The position numbers and the translations under genes are program-made. From assembly GCF_006716185.1 (NCBI RefSeq), contig NZ_VFOP01000001.1, forward strand, positions 1,054,001 to 1,118,000: DNA of 64,000 nucleotides. The letters run 5' to 3'. Below the pieces are notes generated by a model. That model searched no databases. It saw only the letters and a program-made list of their open reading frames with translations, and had not been told where the DNA came from. This document shows, in pieces, positions 46,454 to 58,215 of the stretch (position 1 is the stretch's first letter; each line of letters starts with the position of its first letter). Origin of the DNA: Ornithinicoccus hortensis. GTDB lineage: Bacteria > Actinomycetota > Actinomycetes > Actinomycetales > Dermatophilaceae.

Positions 46454-48939
46454 CCGTCAACTCCTCTCCCGCCTCCGGTGGAAACGCGGTGGACACCGGC
46501 GGGAACGCCGAGGTCCCGGCCGAGCCGGACGTGAAGATGGTCGAGCTCACCATCGACGAGGTCCCGGTGAGCGTGCCGGAGGGCACCCTGGTGATCCGGG
46601 CGGCCGAGCAGATCGGCATCCAGATCCCCCGGTTCTGCGACCACCCGCTACTGGACCCGGTCGGCGCCTGCCGGCAGTGCATGGTGGATGTGGCCACCCC
46701 GGACCGGGACGGCAACTACCGGCCGATGCCCAAGCCCCAGGCGTCCTGCACCATCGCCGTGTCGCCCGGCATGCAGGTCAAGACCCAGCACACCTCCGCG
46801 GTCGCCGACAAGGCGCAGCAGGGCCAGATGGAGTTCCTGCTGATCAACCACCCGCTGGACTGCCCCGTCTGCGACAAGGGCGGGGAGTGCCCGCTGCAGA
46901 ACCAGGCGATGTCCAACGGCCGGCCCAAGAGCCGCTTCGAGGACGTCAAGCGGACCTACCCCAAGCCGATCAACATCTCCACGCAGGTGCTGCTGGACCG
47001 GGACCGCTGCGTCCTCTGTGCCCGGTGCACCCGGTTCTCCGACCAGATCGCCGGCGACCCGTTCATCGCGCTGATCGAGCGCGGGGCGCTGCAGCAGGTC
47101 GGGGTCTACGAGGAGCAGCCGTTCCAGTCCTACTTCTCGGGCAACACCGTCCAGATCTGCCCGGTCGGTGCGCTGACCGGTGCGGCCTACCGGTTCCGCT
47201 CCCGGCCGTTCGACCTGGTCTCCACCCCGAGCGTGTGCGAGCACTGCGCATCCGGGTGCTCCATCCGCACCGACCACCGCCGCGGTGTGGTGCTGCGCCG
47301 GATGGCGCTGGAGGACCCCGAGGTGAACGAGGAGTGGAACTGCGACAAGGGTCGCTGGGCCTTCCCGTATGCCGTGCAGCCGGACCGGCTGCGCGACCCC
47401 GTGGTCCGCGACTCCGACGGGCAGTACCGGGTGGCCTCCTGGGACGAGGCCTACGCCGCCGCGGCCAGTGCGCTGGGCGCGGCCCGGGCCGACCGCGGGG
47501 TGGGCGTGCTCACCGGCGGCCGGCTGTCCCTGGAGGACGCCTACGCCTACAGCAAGTTCGCCCGGACCGCGTTGGGCACCAACGACATCGACTTCCGCTC
47601 CCGTCCGCACTCGGTCGAGGAGACCGAGTTCCTGGCGGCCCGCGTCGCCGGCAACACCAGCGTGACCTTCGGTGACCTGGAGACCGCCTCCGCGGTCCTG
47701 CTGGTCGCGCTGGAGCCGGAGGAGGAGTCGCCCTCGATCTTCCTGCGGCTGCGCAAGTCCAACCGGGCCAACGGCACCCCGGTCTACGCGCTGGCCCCCT
47801 TCGCCACCCGCGGGCTGGAGAAGGTGAACGGCACCCTGCTGCCGGTCGCCCCCGGCACCGAGGCTGAGGTGCTCCGCGCGATGGTCGAGCACCCCGGCGA
47901 CGAGGGGCTGCTGCACGAGGCCATCCAGGCGCTCGACGCCGGCGCGGTGATCCTGGTCGGCGAGCGTCTCGCGATGGTGCCCGGCGGGTTGTCCGCGGTC
48001 GCCGCGCTGGCCGAGAGCACCGGGGCCCGGCTCGCCTGGGTCCCGCGCCGGGCCGGTGAGCGCGGCGCGGTCGAGGCCGGCGCGCTGCCCAACCTGCTGC
48101 CCGGTGGCCGCCCCCTCGGGGACGCGACCGTGGCCGCCGCGTGGGGCGCCGAGTTGCCGCAGCAACCGGGCCGGGACAGCGGGGCGATCTTTGCCGCCGC
48201 CGCCTCCGGTGAGCTGTCCGCGCTCCTGGTCGCGGGGGTCGACCCCGACGACATGGAGGACCCGCGCACCGCCCGCGCCGGGCTGGAGAAGGCGTTCGTG
48301 GTGTCGCTGGACCTGCGCGAGTCCGCGGTGCACGAGTACGCCGACGTGATCCTGCCGGTCGCGCCGCAGCAGGAGAAGTCGGGCAGCTTCGTCAACTGGG
48401 AGGGTCGGGTCCGGCCGTTCCAGCAGGCGCTGGACTCCAACGCCCGCAGCGACGCCGGGGTGCTCGACCTGCTGGCCGGTGCGATGGGCATCGCCCTGGG
48501 CACCCTCTCCGTCGACCAGGTCCGGACCGAGCTGGAGGGCCTGGCCGGCGCGACCGACCGGCCGGCCGCTCCGCAGGTCCCGGCCTCGGGCCCGCCCCGC
48601 CCGGCGCAGGGCGAGGCCGTGCTGGCCACCTGGCACCACCTGCTGGACCTCGGGTCGCTGCAGGACGGTGAGCCCTTCCTGGCCGGCACCGCCAAGACGC
48701 CGGTCGCCCGGCTCTCCCCGGCGACGGCCGCCGCCGCAGGTGTGGCGGAGGGCGATCCGCTCCTGGTGAGCACCGACCAGGGGGCACTCACCCTGCCGGT
48801 GGCACTGACCGAGATGCCCGACCACGTCGTCTGGGTGCCGACCAACTCGACCGGGTCCCGGGTCCGCGCCACCCTCGGGGTGGACGCCGGGGCCGTGGTC
48901 CGGGTCGGGGCCGCCGAACACACCGGAGGTGTCGCATGA
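46450..48939 (+). CDS. nuoG: NADH-quinone oxidoreductase subunit G
   Basis: An 829-residue 75-kDa-type subunit forming the electron wire. The N1b [2Fe-2S] cysteines are in [20 protein letters not shown], the N5 set in [17 protein letters not shown], and N4 in [10 protein letters not shown] with CPVGALT. The extra N7 motif [10 protein letters not shown] with a later Cys in EWNCDKGRW is kept. The C-terminal two thirds are molybdopterin-oxidoreductase-like without a cofactor Cys. The stop overlaps nuoH. Confidence 0.95.
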   Translation: MTVNSSPASGGNAVDTGGNAEVPAEPDVKMVELTIDEVPVSVPEGTLVIRAAEQIGIQIPRFCDHPLLDPVGACRQCMVDVATPDRDGNYRPMPKPQASCTIAVSPGMQVKTQHTSAVADKAQQGQMEFLLINHPLDCPVCDKGGECPLQNQAMSNGRPKSRFEDVKRTYPKPINISTQVLLDRDRCVLCARCTRFSDQIAGDPFIALIERGALQQVGVYEEQPFQSYFSGNTVQICPVGALTGAAYRFRSRPFDLVSTPSVCEHCASGCSIRTDHRRGVVLRRMALEDPEVNEEWNCDKGRWAFPYAVQPDRLRDPVVRDSDGQYRVASWDEAYAAAASALGAARADRGVGVLTGGRLSLEDAYAYSKFARTALGTNDIDFRSRPHSVEETEFLAARVAGNTSVTFGDLETASAVLLVALEPEEESPSIFLRLRKSNRANGTPVYALAPFATRGLEKVNGTLLPVAPGTEAEVLRAMVEHPGDEGLLHEAIQALDAGAVILVGERLAMVPGGLSAVAALAESTGARLAWVPRRAGERGAVEAGALPNLLPGGRPLGDATVAAAWGAELPQQPGRDSGAIFAAAASGELSALLVAGVDPDDMEDPRTARAGLEKAFVVSLDLRESAVHEYADVILPVAPQQEKSGSFVNWEGRVRPFQQALDSNARSDAGVLDLLAGAMGIALGTLSVDQVRTELEGLAGATDRPAAPQVPASGPPRPAQGEAVLATWHHLLDLGSLQDGEPFLAGTAKTPVARLSPATAAAAGVAEGDPLLVSTDQGALTLPVALTEMPDHVVWVPTNSTGSRVRATLGVDAGAVVRVGAAEHTGGVA

Positions 48940-50360
48940 GTGCTCTGGCCGCGGTGGGCGAGTTCGCCGCCCACGGGCCGTCGGTCCTGGCCGCCGCGCC
49001 GGTGTCGATGACCGACTATCCCGTGGCGGACTTCAGCGACACCCCGTGGTGGCTGGCGCTGATCAAGACCGTCGGTGTCTTCGTCTACCTGTTGCTCTCG
49101 GTGCTCATCGTCATCTGGTTCGAGCGGCGCGTCATCGGCCGGATGCAGCAGCGGCCGGGCCCCAACCGGTTCGGTCCGATCGGCATCCTGCAGACGCTGG
49201 CCGACGGGCTGAAGCTGATGATGAAGGAAGACGTCATCCCCAAGGCCGCGGACAAGGTGATGTTCGTCCTGGCCCCGCTGATGGTCGGGTCGCTGGCGTT
49301 CGTCTCCTTCGCGATCATCCCGCTGGGCGGCACGGTCGAGATGTTCGGGCACACCACGCCCCTGCAGCTGACCGACACGCCCGTCTCGGTGCTGCTGGTG
49401 CTGGCCGTGGCCGGCGTCGGTGCCTACGGCTTCGTGCTGGCCGGCTGGTCCTCCGGGTCGACCTACCCGCTGCTGGGTGGTCTGCGCTCCACCGCCCAGG
49501 TGATCTCCTACGAGATCGCGATGGGACTGTCGCTGGTCGCCGTCTTCCTCTACTCCGGATCGATGTCGACCAGCCAGATCGTGGCGGCCCAGGACGGTCT
49601 CTGGTACATCATCCCGCTGTTCTTCTCCTTCGTGGTCTACGTGATCACGATGGTCGGCGAGACCAACCGGCTGCCGTTCGACCTCGCCGAGGGCGAGGGC
49701 GAGCTCGGTGGCGGGTTCCACACCGAGTACTCCTCGATGAAGTTCGGGATGTTCTTCCTCGGTGAGTACATCAACATGTTCACCGTGTCCGCGCTGGCCA
49801 CCACCCTCTTCCTGGGTGGGTGGCAGGCGCCCCCCGGCATCGCCGCGATCAACGACGGCATGTTCAACGAGGGGTGGTGGGGCCTGCTCTGGTTCACCAT
49901 CAAGATGTGGCTGTTCATCTTCTTCTACGTCTGGCTGCGCGGCTCCCTGCCGCGGGTGCGCTACGACCAGTTCATGAAGCTGGGGTGGAAGGTGCTCATC
50001 CCCGCCTCGCTGGTGTGGGTCGTCGCGGTGATGATGATCCGCGCCGCCCAGGTCGGCTACTTCGGCGACGGACGCTACGTGCTGCCGATCACCCTGGCCG
50101 CCGTGGGTGTCGTCGTGATCGGCGGACTGCTGCTCCTGGACAAGCGCAGCAGCGATGCCCGCGAGGCCAAGCTGGCCGCCCGCAAGCCCCCCGCCGAGGT
50201 CGACCCGTTCGCGGGTGGCTTCCCGGTGCCGCCGCTGCCCGGCCAGAAGCTGGTCGAACCCCGTCGCGCGGTGACCCGGGCCGAGCCGGTCACCGTCAGC
50301 GCCGGCGGCGCCACCGGCGACCCGACCGAACCCGACAGCACGGAGGACACTCGTGGCTGA
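48936..50360 (+). CDS. nuoH: NADH-quinone oxidoreductase subunit H
   Basis: A 474-residue membrane subunit with about eight helices that forms the quinone entry. [19 protein letters not shown] is at about residue 64, and [20 protein letters not shown] gives the acidic loop at the quinone site. After the last helix (about residue 405) comes a 65-residue polar tail (Arg/Pro/Thr/Glu-rich), an actinobacterial feature. Overlaps nuoG by four bases and nuoI by eight. Confidence 0.96.
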   Translation: MSALAAVGEFAAHGPSVLAAAPVSMTDYPVADFSDTPWWLALIKTVGVFVYLLLSVLIVIWFERRVIGRMQQRPGPNRFGPIGILQTLADGLKLMMKEDVIPKAADKVMFVLAPLMVGSLAFVSFAIIPLGGTVEMFGHTTPLQLTDTPVSVLLVLAVAGVGAYGFVLAGWSSGSTYPLLGGLRSTAQVISYEIAMGLSLVAVFLYSGSMSTSQIVAAQDGLWYIIPLFFSFVVYVITMVGETNRLPFDLAEGEGELGGGFHTEYSSMKFGMFFLGEYINMFTVSALATTLFLGGWQAPPGIAAINDGMFNEGWWGLLWFTIKMWLFIFFYVWLRGSLPRVRYDQFMKLGWKVLIPASLVWVVAVMMIRAAQVGYFGDGRYVLPITLAAVGVVVIGGLLLLDKRSSDAREAKLAARKPPAEVDPFAGGFPVPPLPGQKLVEPRRAVTRAEPVTVSAGGATGDPTEPDSTEDTRG

Positions 50361-51024
50361 GTCACAGACCCCCGACCCGGGCTCCAAGTCCTCGGTCAAC
50401 AAGGGAAGCAACGCGAAGGCGAGCGAGCGCGGCGGCTTCTTCGCCGACCTGTTCGCCCCCGTCGCGGGCTTCGGTGTCAGCTTCGGCACCATGTTCCGCA
50501 AGGTGCACACCGAGGAGTACCCCGAGGAGCGTCGCCCCACACAGCCGCGGTTCCACGGACGCCACCAGCTCAACCGGCACCCCGACGGGCTGGAGAAGTG
50601 CGTGGGCTGTGAGCTGTGCGCCTGGGCCTGCCCGGCGGACGCGATCTACGTCGAGGGCGCGGACAACACCGACGCCGCCCGGTACTCCCCGGGGGAGCGG
50701 TACGGCCGCGTCTACCAGATCAACTACCTGCGCTGCATCTTCTGCGGGTTGTGCATCGAGGCGTGCCCGACCCGGGCCCTGACGATGACCAACGAGTACG
50801 AGCTGGCCGACAGCCGCCGTGAGCCGTTGATCTACGAGAAGCACCAGCTGCTGGCCCCGCTGCGGGAGGGCATGCTGCCGCCGCCGTTCCCGATGGCCGA
50901 GGGCATGTCCGAGCGTGACTACTACCGCGGCACGGTGACCACCGCCACCGCCGAGCAGCGTGCCTACGTCGAGGAGCGGGACACCCCGGCGGAGACGGAC
51001 CAGTCCGAGGAGGTCACCCGATGA
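50353..51024 (+). CDS. nuoI: NADH-quinone oxidoreductase subunit I
   Basis: A 223-residue ferredoxin-like subunit holding N6a and N6b. The two cysteine motifs are [12 protein letters not shown] and [12 protein letters not shown]. The first 35 residues are a polar Ser/Lys-rich extension before an amphipathic membrane-surface helix ([16 protein letters not shown]). GTG start; the end overlaps nuoJ by four bases. Confidence 0.96.
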   Translation: MAESQTPDPGSKSSVNKGSNAKASERGGFFADLFAPVAGFGVSFGTMFRKVHTEEYPEERRPTQPRFHGRHQLNRHPDGLEKCVGCELCAWACPADAIYVEGADNTDAARYSPGERYGRVYQINYLRCIFCGLCIEACPTRALTMTNEYELADSRREPLIYEKHQLLAPLREGMLPPPFPMAEGMSERDYYRGTVTTATAEQRAYVEERDTPAETDQSEEVTR

Positions 51025-51872
51025 CCGGAGCGGAAGCCCTGCTCTTCTGGGTGCTGGCACCGGCCACGGTGCTGGGCGCCCTCGGGCTGCTGTTCGCCCG
51101 CAAGGCCGTGCACGCCGCCATGTCGATGGCGCTGGTGATGGTCTCGATGGGTATCTTCTACATCGCCCAGCACGCCGAGTTCGTCGGCATCATCCAGATC
51201 TTCGTCTACTCCGGCGCGGTCATGATGCTCTTCCTCTTCGTGGTCATGACGATCGGCGTGGACGCCTCGGACTCGATGATCGAGCCGCTGGCCGGCCAGC
51301 GGGTCTGGTCCTGGATCCTGGGCATCCTCTTCCTCGCGCTGGGCGTGACGATCGTCGGCCAGGTCTCCTTCCCGGACACGGTCGAGGCCCTCGCCGCCGC
51401 CCAGGCCGAGGGATCGATCACCGCGCTGGCCCGGGAGATCTTCAGCGTCCAGGTCTTCGGCTTCGAGGTCCTCGGCACGCTGCTGGTGATCGCGGTCATG
51501 GGCGCCATGGTGCTGGCCCACCGGGAACGGCTGCTGCCGCGCCGCGACCAGCGCGCCTCGGCCGCGCGGCGGGTCCGGTCCGGCCAGTGGCTGTCGGGCA
51601 AGCCGAACCCCGGCATCTACGCCCGGCACAACGCCTCCGACACCCCGGCGCTGCTGCCCGACGGCACCCCGACCGAGATCTCCGTCCCCCGCGTGCTGGT
51701 CGCCCGCGACCAGCTGGTCGACCCGGAGATCTTCGCGGAGGCGACGGAGACGGCATACGACTCCATCGGCACCGGGTTCCCGCACCCGGACACCCCGGTG
51801 CCGGACGACGCCGACGACCAGGCCACCCGTGACTCTGCCGGCACCCAGTCCACCGAGGAGGCACAGCGGTGA
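51021..51872 (+). CDS. nuoJ: NADH-quinone oxidoreductase subunit J
   Basis: A 283-residue membrane subunit with five helices in the first 175 residues, including the [17 protein letters not shown] helix that contains the pi-bulge region of complex I. About 105 extra polar residues follow (from [13 protein letters not shown] on), with no recognised domain; long NuoJ tails occur in other actinobacteria. Overlaps nuoI and nuoK by four bases each. Confidence 0.95.
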   Translation: MTGAEALLFWVLAPATVLGALGLLFARKAVHAAMSMALVMVSMGIFYIAQHAEFVGIIQIFVYSGAVMMLFLFVVMTIGVDASDSMIEPLAGQRVWSWILGILFLALGVTIVGQVSFPDTVEALAAAQAEGSITALAREIFSVQVFGFEVLGTLLVIAVMGAMVLAHRERLLPRRDQRASAARRVRSGQWLSGKPNPGIYARHNASDTPALLPDGTPTEISVPRVLVARDQLVDPEIFAEATETAYDSIGTGFPHPDTPVPDDADDQATRDSAGTQSTEEAQR

Positions 51873-52168
51873 ACCTCTCGGCCTACATCTACCTGTCGAT
51901 GATCCTGTTCACCATCGGTTCGCTGGTGGTGCTCACCCGGCGCAACACGATCGTGGTGTTCATGGGGATCGAGTTGATGCTCAACGCCTGCAACCTGGCG
52001 CTGGTCACCTTCGCCCGCATGCACGGCTCCCTGGACGGACAGGTCTACGCCCTGTTCGTGATGGTGGTCGCGGCCGCGGAGGTCGTGGTCGGTCTGGCGA
52101 TCATCATGTCCATCTACCGTGCACGTCGCTCGGCCTCGGTCGACGACGCCAACCTGCTGAAGCTGTAA
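51869..52168 (+). CDS. nuoK: NADH-quinone oxidoreductase subunit K
   Basis: A 99-residue subunit with three membrane helices, full length for the family. [14 protein letters not shown] contains the conserved membrane Glu of the proton path, and [13 protein letters not shown] holds the second. GTG start overlapping nuoJ. Confidence 0.96.
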   Translation: MNLSAYIYLSMILFTIGSLVVLTRRNTIVVFMGIELMLNACNLALVTFARMHGSLDGQVYALFVMVVAAAEVVVGLAIIMSIYRARRSASVDDANLLKL

Positions 52169-52177
52169 GGAGCGAGC

Positions 52178-54133
52178 GTGCCTTTGCTTGAGACGAGCGC
52201 GATCCTGCCGCTCGCTGATCCCAGTGCCGTCCGGGCGGTCGAGGCCACCGGCACGGCCGGCCTGGCCTGGCTGCTGGTCGCCCTGCCGTTGGTGGGTGCC
52301 GGACTGCTGCTGGTCGGCGGACGGGCCACCGACAAGTTCGGCCCGATGCTGGCCACCCTGCTGTCCTGGGGCAGCTTCGTGGTCGGCGCCCTGATCGTGG
52401 TCCAGCTGCTCGGCGAGCCCGAGGGCGAGCGGTCGCTGTCCCTCCAGCTGTGGGACTGGGTGAGCGCCGGTGACCTGTCGGTCCACGTCGGGTTCCTGCT
52501 GGACCCGCTGTCGCTGGCCTTCGTCCTGCTGATCACCTTCGTCGGGTCCCTGATCCACGTGTACTCGCTGGGCTACATGGCCCACGACCCGCACAAGCGC
52601 CGGTTCTTCGCCTACCTGAACCTCTTCGTGGCGGCGATGCTCGTCCTGGTGCTGGCGGACTCCTACCTGGTGCTCTTCGTCGGCTGGGAGGGTGTCGGTC
52701 TGGCCTCCTACCTGCTGATCGGCTTCTGGTACCAGAACCCCGAGTACGCCACCGCCGGCAACAAGGCCTTCGTGGTCAACCGGGTCGGTGACTTCGCGCT
52801 GCTCATCGGGATGGCGGTGATGCTGTCCACCTTCGGCTCGCTGGACTACGCCGGGGTGCACGGCAACGCCGCGGGGGCCAGCGAGACGACCCTGACTATC
52901 CTGGGGCTGCTGCTCCTGGTCGGTGCCTGCGGCAAGTCGGCCCAGTTCCCGCTGCAGAGCTGGCTGGGCGACGCGATGGCCGGTCCGACCCCCGTGTCCG
53001 CGCTGATCCACGCCGCGACCATGGTGACCGCCGGCGTCTACCTGATCGCCCGCAGCCAGGCGATCTTCGACCTCACGCCCGACGCCCAGTTGGCGGTGGC
53101 CATCGTCGGCACGATCACGCTGGTCTTCGGTGCCATCGTCGGCTGTGCCAAGGACGACATCAAGAAGGCGCTGGCGGCCTCCACGATGAGCCAGATCGGC
53201 TACATGATGCTCGCCGTCGGGCTGGGCCCGATCGGCTACGTCTTCGCGATCTTCCACCTGATCACCCACGGCTTCTTCAAGGCCGGGATGTTCCTCGGGG
53301 CCGGCTCGGTGATGCACTCCATGAACAACGGGGTCGACATGCGCCGGTTCGGTGACCTGTCCACGAAGATGAAGATCACCTGGCTGACCTTCGGCGCCGG
53401 CTGGCTGGCCATCATCGGCTTCCCGTTCCTGTCCGGCTGGTGGTCCAAGGACCTCATCATCGAGTCGGCCTTCGTCGGCGAGGGACTGCGCCCGTGGATC
53501 TTCGGGGGCGCCGCGATGCTGGCGGCCGGCCTGACCGCCTTCTACATGTCCCGGCTGTTCCTGATGACCTTCCACGGCGACGCGCGGTGGGAGGACGACG
53601 TTCACCCGCACGAGTCGCCGCTGACCATGACGGTGCCGATGATCATCCTGTCGGTGGGCTCGGTCGCCCTCGGCGCGGCCCTGTGGCCCACCGGGATCTT
53701 CAACGACTGGCTGGAGCCCGTCTTCGGTCACGTCGAACACCACGAGCCGGTGATCCCGGTCCTGGCGATCCAGGTCCTGGTGTTCGTGCTGATGGCGGCC
53801 GGTGTGGCGCTCGCCTGGTGGAACTACGTCCGGCAGGACGTCCCGCAGGTGGCTCCCGCGGGCTCCTTCCTCACCCGCGCCGCGCGGCGTGACCTGTTCC
53901 AGGACGACGTCAACGAGATCTTCCTGCGGCATCCCGGTGACCAGCTGGTCAAGGGGATGGTCGCGGCCGACGACGACGTCGTGGACGGCGGCCTGGTCGG
54001 CGGGGTCACCGGCGGCCTGTCCGGCCTCTCAGGAGTCCTGCGCCGCACCCAGAACGGGTTCGTCCGCAGTTATGCCATGACGATGCTGGCCGGCGTCGTC
54101 GCCATTCTCGGAGTCGTGTGGGTGATGCAGTGA
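52178..54133 (+). CDS. nuoL: NADH-quinone oxidoreductase subunit L
   Basis: A 651-residue antiporter-like proton-pumping subunit with about fourteen helices plus the C-terminal lateral helix region. [15 protein letters not shown] carries the key Glu, [21 protein letters not shown] the Lys and half-helix, and [14 protein letters not shown] a second half-helix. The start GTG 52178 has AAGGAGCGA upstream, nine bases after nuoK. Confidence 0.96.
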   Translation: MPLLETSAILPLADPSAVRAVEATGTAGLAWLLVALPLVGAGLLLVGGRATDKFGPMLATLLSWGSFVVGALIVVQLLGEPEGERSLSLQLWDWVSAGDLSVHVGFLLDPLSLAFVLLITFVGSLIHVYSLGYMAHDPHKRRFFAYLNLFVAAMLVLVLADSYLVLFVGWEGVGLASYLLIGFWYQNPEYATAGNKAFVVNRVGDFALLIGMAVMLSTFGSLDYAGVHGNAAGASETTLTILGLLLLVGACGKSAQFPLQSWLGDAMAGPTPVSALIHAATMVTAGVYLIARSQAIFDLTPDAQLAVAIVGTITLVFGAIVGCAKDDIKKALAASTMSQIGYMMLAVGLGPIGYVFAIFHLITHGFFKAGMFLGAGSVMHSMNNGVDMRRFGDLSTKMKITWLTFGAGWLAIIGFPFLSGWWSKDLIIESAFVGEGLRPWIFGGAAMLAAGLTAFYMSRLFLMTFHGDARWEDDVHPHESPLTMTVPMIILSVGSVALGAALWPTGIFNDWLEPVFGHVEHHEPVIPVLAIQVLVFVLMAAGVALAWWNYVRQDVPQVAPAGSFLTRAARRDLFQDDVNEIFLRHPGDQLVKGMVAADDDVVDGGLVGGVTGGLSGLSGVLRRTQNGFVRSYAMTMLAGVVAILGVVWVMQ

Positions 54134-55662
54134 TGACCGACTTTCCGTGGATGACCACCCTGCTGCTGGTTCCGGCCGTCGGCGCTCTCGTGGTCGCCCT
54201 GCTCCCCAAGGGGTTCGGCCGGGTCCGTGAGGTCGCCCTGGCGTTCTCGCTGGTGACCCTGGCGCTGACCGCCGTCGCCGCCAGCAACTTCGACATCGGC
54301 ACCGCCGGGCAGCTGCAGCTGCAGGAGACCTACTCCTGGATCCCCCAGTTCGGCGTCAGTTTCGCCCTGGGCATGGACGGCATCGCGCTGACCATGATCG
54401 TGCTCTCGGTGATCCTGGTCCCGATCTGCCTGGTCGCGGCCTGGGACGACGTGCCCAACGAGGGGCGCCGCCAGCACGGCTACTTCGCCTGGATGCTGCT
54501 GCTCGAGGCGTTCATGGTCGGCGTCTTCGCCGCCACCGACGTCTTCCTGTTCTACGTCTTCTTCGAGGCGATGCTGGTCCCGGTCTACTTCCTGATCGGC
54601 CGCTACGGCGGCAAGCAGCGGGCCGCGGCAGCCACCAGCTTCCTGCTCTACTCGCTACTCGGTGGCCTGGTCATGCTGGTCGCCGTCATCGCGCTGTACC
54701 TGCAGGGCCCCGGCGGCAGCGACGGATTCCTCCTGGAGCGGCTGACCGGCCTCGAGATCGGCGGCACCACCGAGATCCTGCTGTTCCTCGGCTTCTTCCT
54801 CGCCTTCGCGATCAAGGCGCCGATGTGGCCGCTGCACACCTGGCTGCCCAAGGCCGCCAGCGAGGCGCGTCCGGCCACCTCGGTGATGCTGGTCGCGGTG
54901 CTGGACAAGGTCGGCACGTTCGGGATGATCCGGTTCTGCCTGCAGCTCTTCCCGGAGGCCAGCGAGTGGGCCACCCCGGTGGTGATGGTGCTGGCCGTCA
55001 TCTCGATCCTGTTCGGGGCGCTGCTGGCGATCGGCCAGACCGACATGATGCGACTGATCGCCTACACCTCGATCAGCCACTTCGGCTTCATCGTGCTCGG
55101 CATCTTCGCCATGACGACGGTGAGCCAGACCGGGTCGACCCTCTACATGGTCAACCACGGGTTCACCACCGCGGCGCTGTTCCTGATCGCCGGCATGCTC
55201 ATCGTGCGCAACGGCGGCAGCCGGCACATCCCGTCCTACGGCGGGTGGCAGAAGGTCACCCCGCTGATCGCCGGCACGCTGCTCGTGGCGGGCCTGTCCG
55301 GCCTGGCGCTGCCCGGCCTGAACGCCTTCGTGTCCGAGTTCATGGTGATCGTGGGCACCTTCCAGCGGTACCCGGCGTTCGCCGTCGTCGGCGCCTCGGC
55401 GGTCATCCTGGCGGCCCTCTACATCCTGCTCTGGTACAAGAAGCTCGCGACCGGGCCAGCCCCGGAGCTGTCCGCCCCGGTGACGGACATGTCCGTGCGG
55501 GAGAAGGTGGTCGTCGTTCCGCTGATCGCCGCGTTCCTGGTCCTCGGGTTCTACCCCAAGCCCGTCATCGACGCGCTGGAGCCCGCCGTGACCACCACCT
55601 TGCAGACGGTCGGGATCACCGACCCTGCGCCGACCGCCGACCTCGAGGGGAGTGATCGCTGA
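54133..55662 (+). CDS. nuoM: NADH-quinone oxidoreductase subunit M
   Basis: A 509-residue antiporter-like subunit with about fourteen helices. FFEAMLVPVYFLIGRYGG carries the conserved Glu, KAPMWPLHTWLPKAASEARP the Lys motif, and MMRLIAYTSISHFGF follows. I prefer ATG 54133, overlapping the nuoL stop by one base, because the protein then starts at [16 protein letters not shown] 54118 would add five residues. Confidence 0.95.
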   Translation: MTDFPWMTTLLLVPAVGALVVALLPKGFGRVREVALAFSLVTLALTAVAASNFDIGTAGQLQLQETYSWIPQFGVSFALGMDGIALTMIVLSVILVPICLVAAWDDVPNEGRRQHGYFAWMLLLEAFMVGVFAATDVFLFYVFFEAMLVPVYFLIGRYGGKQRAAAATSFLLYSLLGGLVMLVAVIALYLQGPGGSDGFLLERLTGLEIGGTTEILLFLGFFLAFAIKAPMWPLHTWLPKAASEARPATSVMLVAVLDKVGTFGMIRFCLQLFPEASEWATPVVMVLAVISILFGALLAIGQTDMMRLIAYTSISHFGFIVLGIFAMTTVSQTGSTLYMVNHGFTTAALFLIAGMLIVRNGGSRHIPSYGGWQKVTPLIAGTLLVAGLSGLALPGLNAFVSEFMVIVGTFQRYPAFAVVGASAVILAALYILLWYKKLATGPAPELSAPVTDMSVREKVVVVPLIAAFLVLGFYPKPVIDALEPAVTTTLQTVGITDPAPTADLEGSDR

Positions 55663-57191
55663 TGTTCACCGCTCCGGAGATCGACTACCTGGCGTTCCTG
55701 CCGCTGATCATCGTCTTCGCCGGCGGCCTGGTCGGTTGCCTGGTGGAGGGCTTCGCCGGCCGCGGCCAGCGCTACGCCATCCAGCTGCCGCTGACCGTGG
55801 GCACCCTGGTGCTCGCGCTGGTCGCGCTGGTCACCGTCAGCCGGGACCACACCGGCATCACCGCCGCCGGGGCCCTGGTCACCGACGACCCGGCCCTGGT
55901 CATCCAGGGGCTGGTCCTCGCCCTGGCCCTCACCGGCGTGATGGTGATGGGCGAGCGGCTCGGCGGCGCCACCCCCGACGCGTTCACCCAGGCCGGGGTC
56001 TCCATCCCCGGTTCGCAGGAGGAGGCGCTGGCGACCAAGCTCGGCGCCACCACCACCGAGATCTTCCCGCTGACCCTGCTGTCGGTGGGCGGCATGATGC
56101 TCTTCCCCGCGGCCAACGACCTGATGGTGATGTTCATCGCCCTGGAGGTCCTGTCGCTGCCGCTGTACGTCCTCTGCGGGCTGGCCCGCCGCCGCCGGCT
56201 GCTCTCGCAGGAGGCGTCCCTGAAGTACTTCATGCTCGGGTCGTTCTCCTCCGCGTTCTTCCTGTTCGGCGCCGTGCTGCTGTACGGCTACGCCGGGTCG
56301 ATGCGGCTGGACGTGATCGCCGACACGGTCGCGACCGGGGTCGGGATGGAGGGGCTGCTGGCCCCCGGCATCCTGCTGCTCTCGGTCGGCCTGCTCTTCA
56401 AGGTCGGTGCCGTGCCCTTCCACGCGTGGACGCCGGACGTCTACCAGGGGGCACCCACCCCCGTCACCGGGTTCATGGCCGCGTGCACCAAGGTGGCCGC
56501 GTTCGGCGCCATGCTGCGCATCTTCTACGTGGCCGTCGAGGGCGCCCGGTTGGACTGGCAGCCCGTGCTGGCCGCCGTCGCGGCGCTGAGCATGGTGGTG
56601 GGCGCCGTCATGTCGATCCAGCAGACCGACATCAAGCGGATCCTGGCCTACTCCTCGATCGCGCACGCCGGGTTCATCCTGGCCGGCCTGATCGCCCTGG
56701 AGCAGACCGGTGCCTCGAGCACGATGTTCTACCTGATGGCCTACGGCTTCATGACGATCCCGGCCTTCGCCCTGGTTACCCTGGTGCGGACCGCAGGTTC
56801 GGAGGCCACCCACATCACCCAGTGGTCCGGCCTGGCCCAGCGCAGCCCCTGGCTCGCCGGCGCCTTCGCCTTCCTGCTGCTCGCGTTCGCCGGGATCCCG
56901 CTGACCTCCGGCTTCACCGGCAAGTTCGCGGTCTTCACCGCGGCGGTGGACGGTGGCTACTGGTGGCTCGCGGTGGTCGGTGTGCTGGCCAGCGCGGTGA
57001 CCGCCTACATCTACTTCAAGCTCATCATGGTCATGTACTTCGGTGACGAGTCCGTCGGGACGCACGTGGTGCGGCCCTCCTGGCTGACCACCTTCGCGGT
57101 GGTGGCCGGCCTGGCGATCACCCTCGGCCTCGGCGTCGCGCCCTCCCCGCTCCTGGAACTGGCCGAGGGCGCGGCCACCTTCCTGCGGTGA
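55662..57191 (+). CDS. nuoN: NADH-quinone oxidoreductase subunit N
   Basis: A 509-residue antiporter-like subunit, the one closest to the quinone module. FIALEVLSLPLYVLCGLARR carries the conserved Glu, KVGAVPFHAWTPDVYQGAPT the Lys motif, and RILAYSSIAHAGF follows. ATG overlaps the nuoM stop by one base; the end overlaps the polyprenyl synthase by four bases. Last nuo gene. Confidence 0.95.
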   Translation: MFTAPEIDYLAFLPLIIVFAGGLVGCLVEGFAGRGQRYAIQLPLTVGTLVLALVALVTVSRDHTGITAAGALVTDDPALVIQGLVLALALTGVMVMGERLGGATPDAFTQAGVSIPGSQEEALATKLGATTTEIFPLTLLSVGGMMLFPAANDLMVMFIALEVLSLPLYVLCGLARRRRLLSQEASLKYFMLGSFSSAFFLFGAVLLYGYAGSMRLDVIADTVATGVGMEGLLAPGILLLSVGLLFKVGAVPFHAWTPDVYQGAPTPVTGFMAACTKVAAFGAMLRIFYVAVEGARLDWQPVLAAVAALSMVVGAVMSIQQTDIKRILAYSSIAHAGFILAGLIALEQTGASSTMFYLMAYGFMTIPAFALVTLVRTAGSEATHITQWSGLAQRSPWLAGAFAFLLLAFAGIPLTSGFTGKFAVFTAAVDGGYWWLAVVGVLASAVTAYIYFKLIMVMYFGDESVGTHVVRPSWLTTFAVVAGLAITLGLGVAPSPLLELAEGAATFLR

Positions 57192-58207
57192 GCCCCGTCC
57201 CGACGACGCACGACCCCGGACCGGCCACCGTCATCCCCGGGGTCGACCCTGCGCTGAACGAGCGGATCCTGGCGGGCCTGGAGACCGTCGACGCCCGACT
57301 CACCGAGGCGGTGTCCTCGGACGAGGAGTTCCTGGCCGAGGCCGGGGGCTACCTGGCCCGCGCGGGAGGCAAGCGGTTCCGCCCCCTGCTGGCGCTGCTG
57401 TGCGCCGAGGTCGCCGGTGGGATCAACGCCCGCGTGGTCGACGCCGCCGTCGGCGTCGAGCTGACTCACCTGGCCTCGCTCTACCACGACGACGTGATGG
57501 ACGAGGCGGACCTGCGCCGCGGGGTCCCGAGCGCGAACCGGGCCTACGGCAACTCCACCGCGATCCTGGTCGGCGACCTGCTCTTCGGCACCGCCTCGTA
57601 TGTCGTCGCCGGGCTCGGCGCCGAAGCCGTCCGGATCCAGGCGGAGACCTTCGTCCGGTTGTGCGCCGGGCAGATCCGGGACACCCGTCCCCCCGGCGAG
57701 GGGGAGGACCCGGTCGACTACTACCTCGGGGTCCTGGCCGACAAGACCGGGGCGCTGATCGCCACCGCCGCCCGCTACGGCGCGCTGTTCGCCGGGGCCG
57801 ACGAGGAGACCATCCGGACCCTCACGGCATACGGCGAGCGGATCGGCGTGGTCTTCCAGCTGGCCGACGACCTGCTCGACATCGCCTCGGACGCCGACGA
57901 CTCGGGCAAGACCCCGGGCACCGACCTGCGGGAGGGCAAGGCCACCCTGCCGGTCCTCCTCGCCCGGGCGTCCACGGACCCCGCCGACGCCGAGCTGCAG
58001 CAGCTCCTCGCCGGCCCGATCGGCGACGAGGCGGACCTGGAGCGGGCGCTGACCCTGCTGCGGGAGCACCCCGCCATGGAGCAGGCGCAGCGGCACACCC
58101 TGGAGATGGCGCAGGGCGCCGAGGAGCTGCTGGCCCGGCTCGAGGACGGGCCGGCGGTGCAGGCGCTGAGGGCCATGGTCACCGGCGTCGCGCTGCGCTC
58201 GACCTGA
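57188..58207 (+). CDS. Long-chain polyprenyl diphosphate synthase (menaquinone side chain)
   Basis: A 339-residue trans-isoprenyl diphosphate synthase. GKRFRPLLALL is at residues 61-71, the first Asp-rich motif DDVMD at 101-105, and the second DDLLD begins at about 227. The residue pattern ahead of the first motif (small side chains, HLASLYH) is that of long-chain enzymes such as heptaprenyl or octaprenyl synthases. Translational coupling to nuoN (GTGA overlap) strongly suggests it makes the menaquinone tail. Chain length cannot be read exactly. Confidence 0.9.
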   Translation: MSPVPTTHDPGPATVIPGVDPALNERILAGLETVDARLTEAVSSDEEFLAEAGGYLARAGGKRFRPLLALLCAEVAGGINARVVDAAVGVELTHLASLYHDDVMDEADLRRGVPSANRAYGNSTAILVGDLLFGTASYVVAGLGAEAVRIQAETFVRLCAGQIRDTRPPGEGEDPVDYYLGVLADKTGALIATAARYGALFAGADEETIRTLTAYGERIGVVFQLADDLLDIASDADDSGKTPGTDLREGKATLPVLLARASTDPADAELQQLLAGPIGDEADLERALTLLREHPAMEQAQRHTLEMAQGAEELLARLEDGPAVQALRAMVTGVALRST

Positions 58208-58215
58208 GCGCCTCG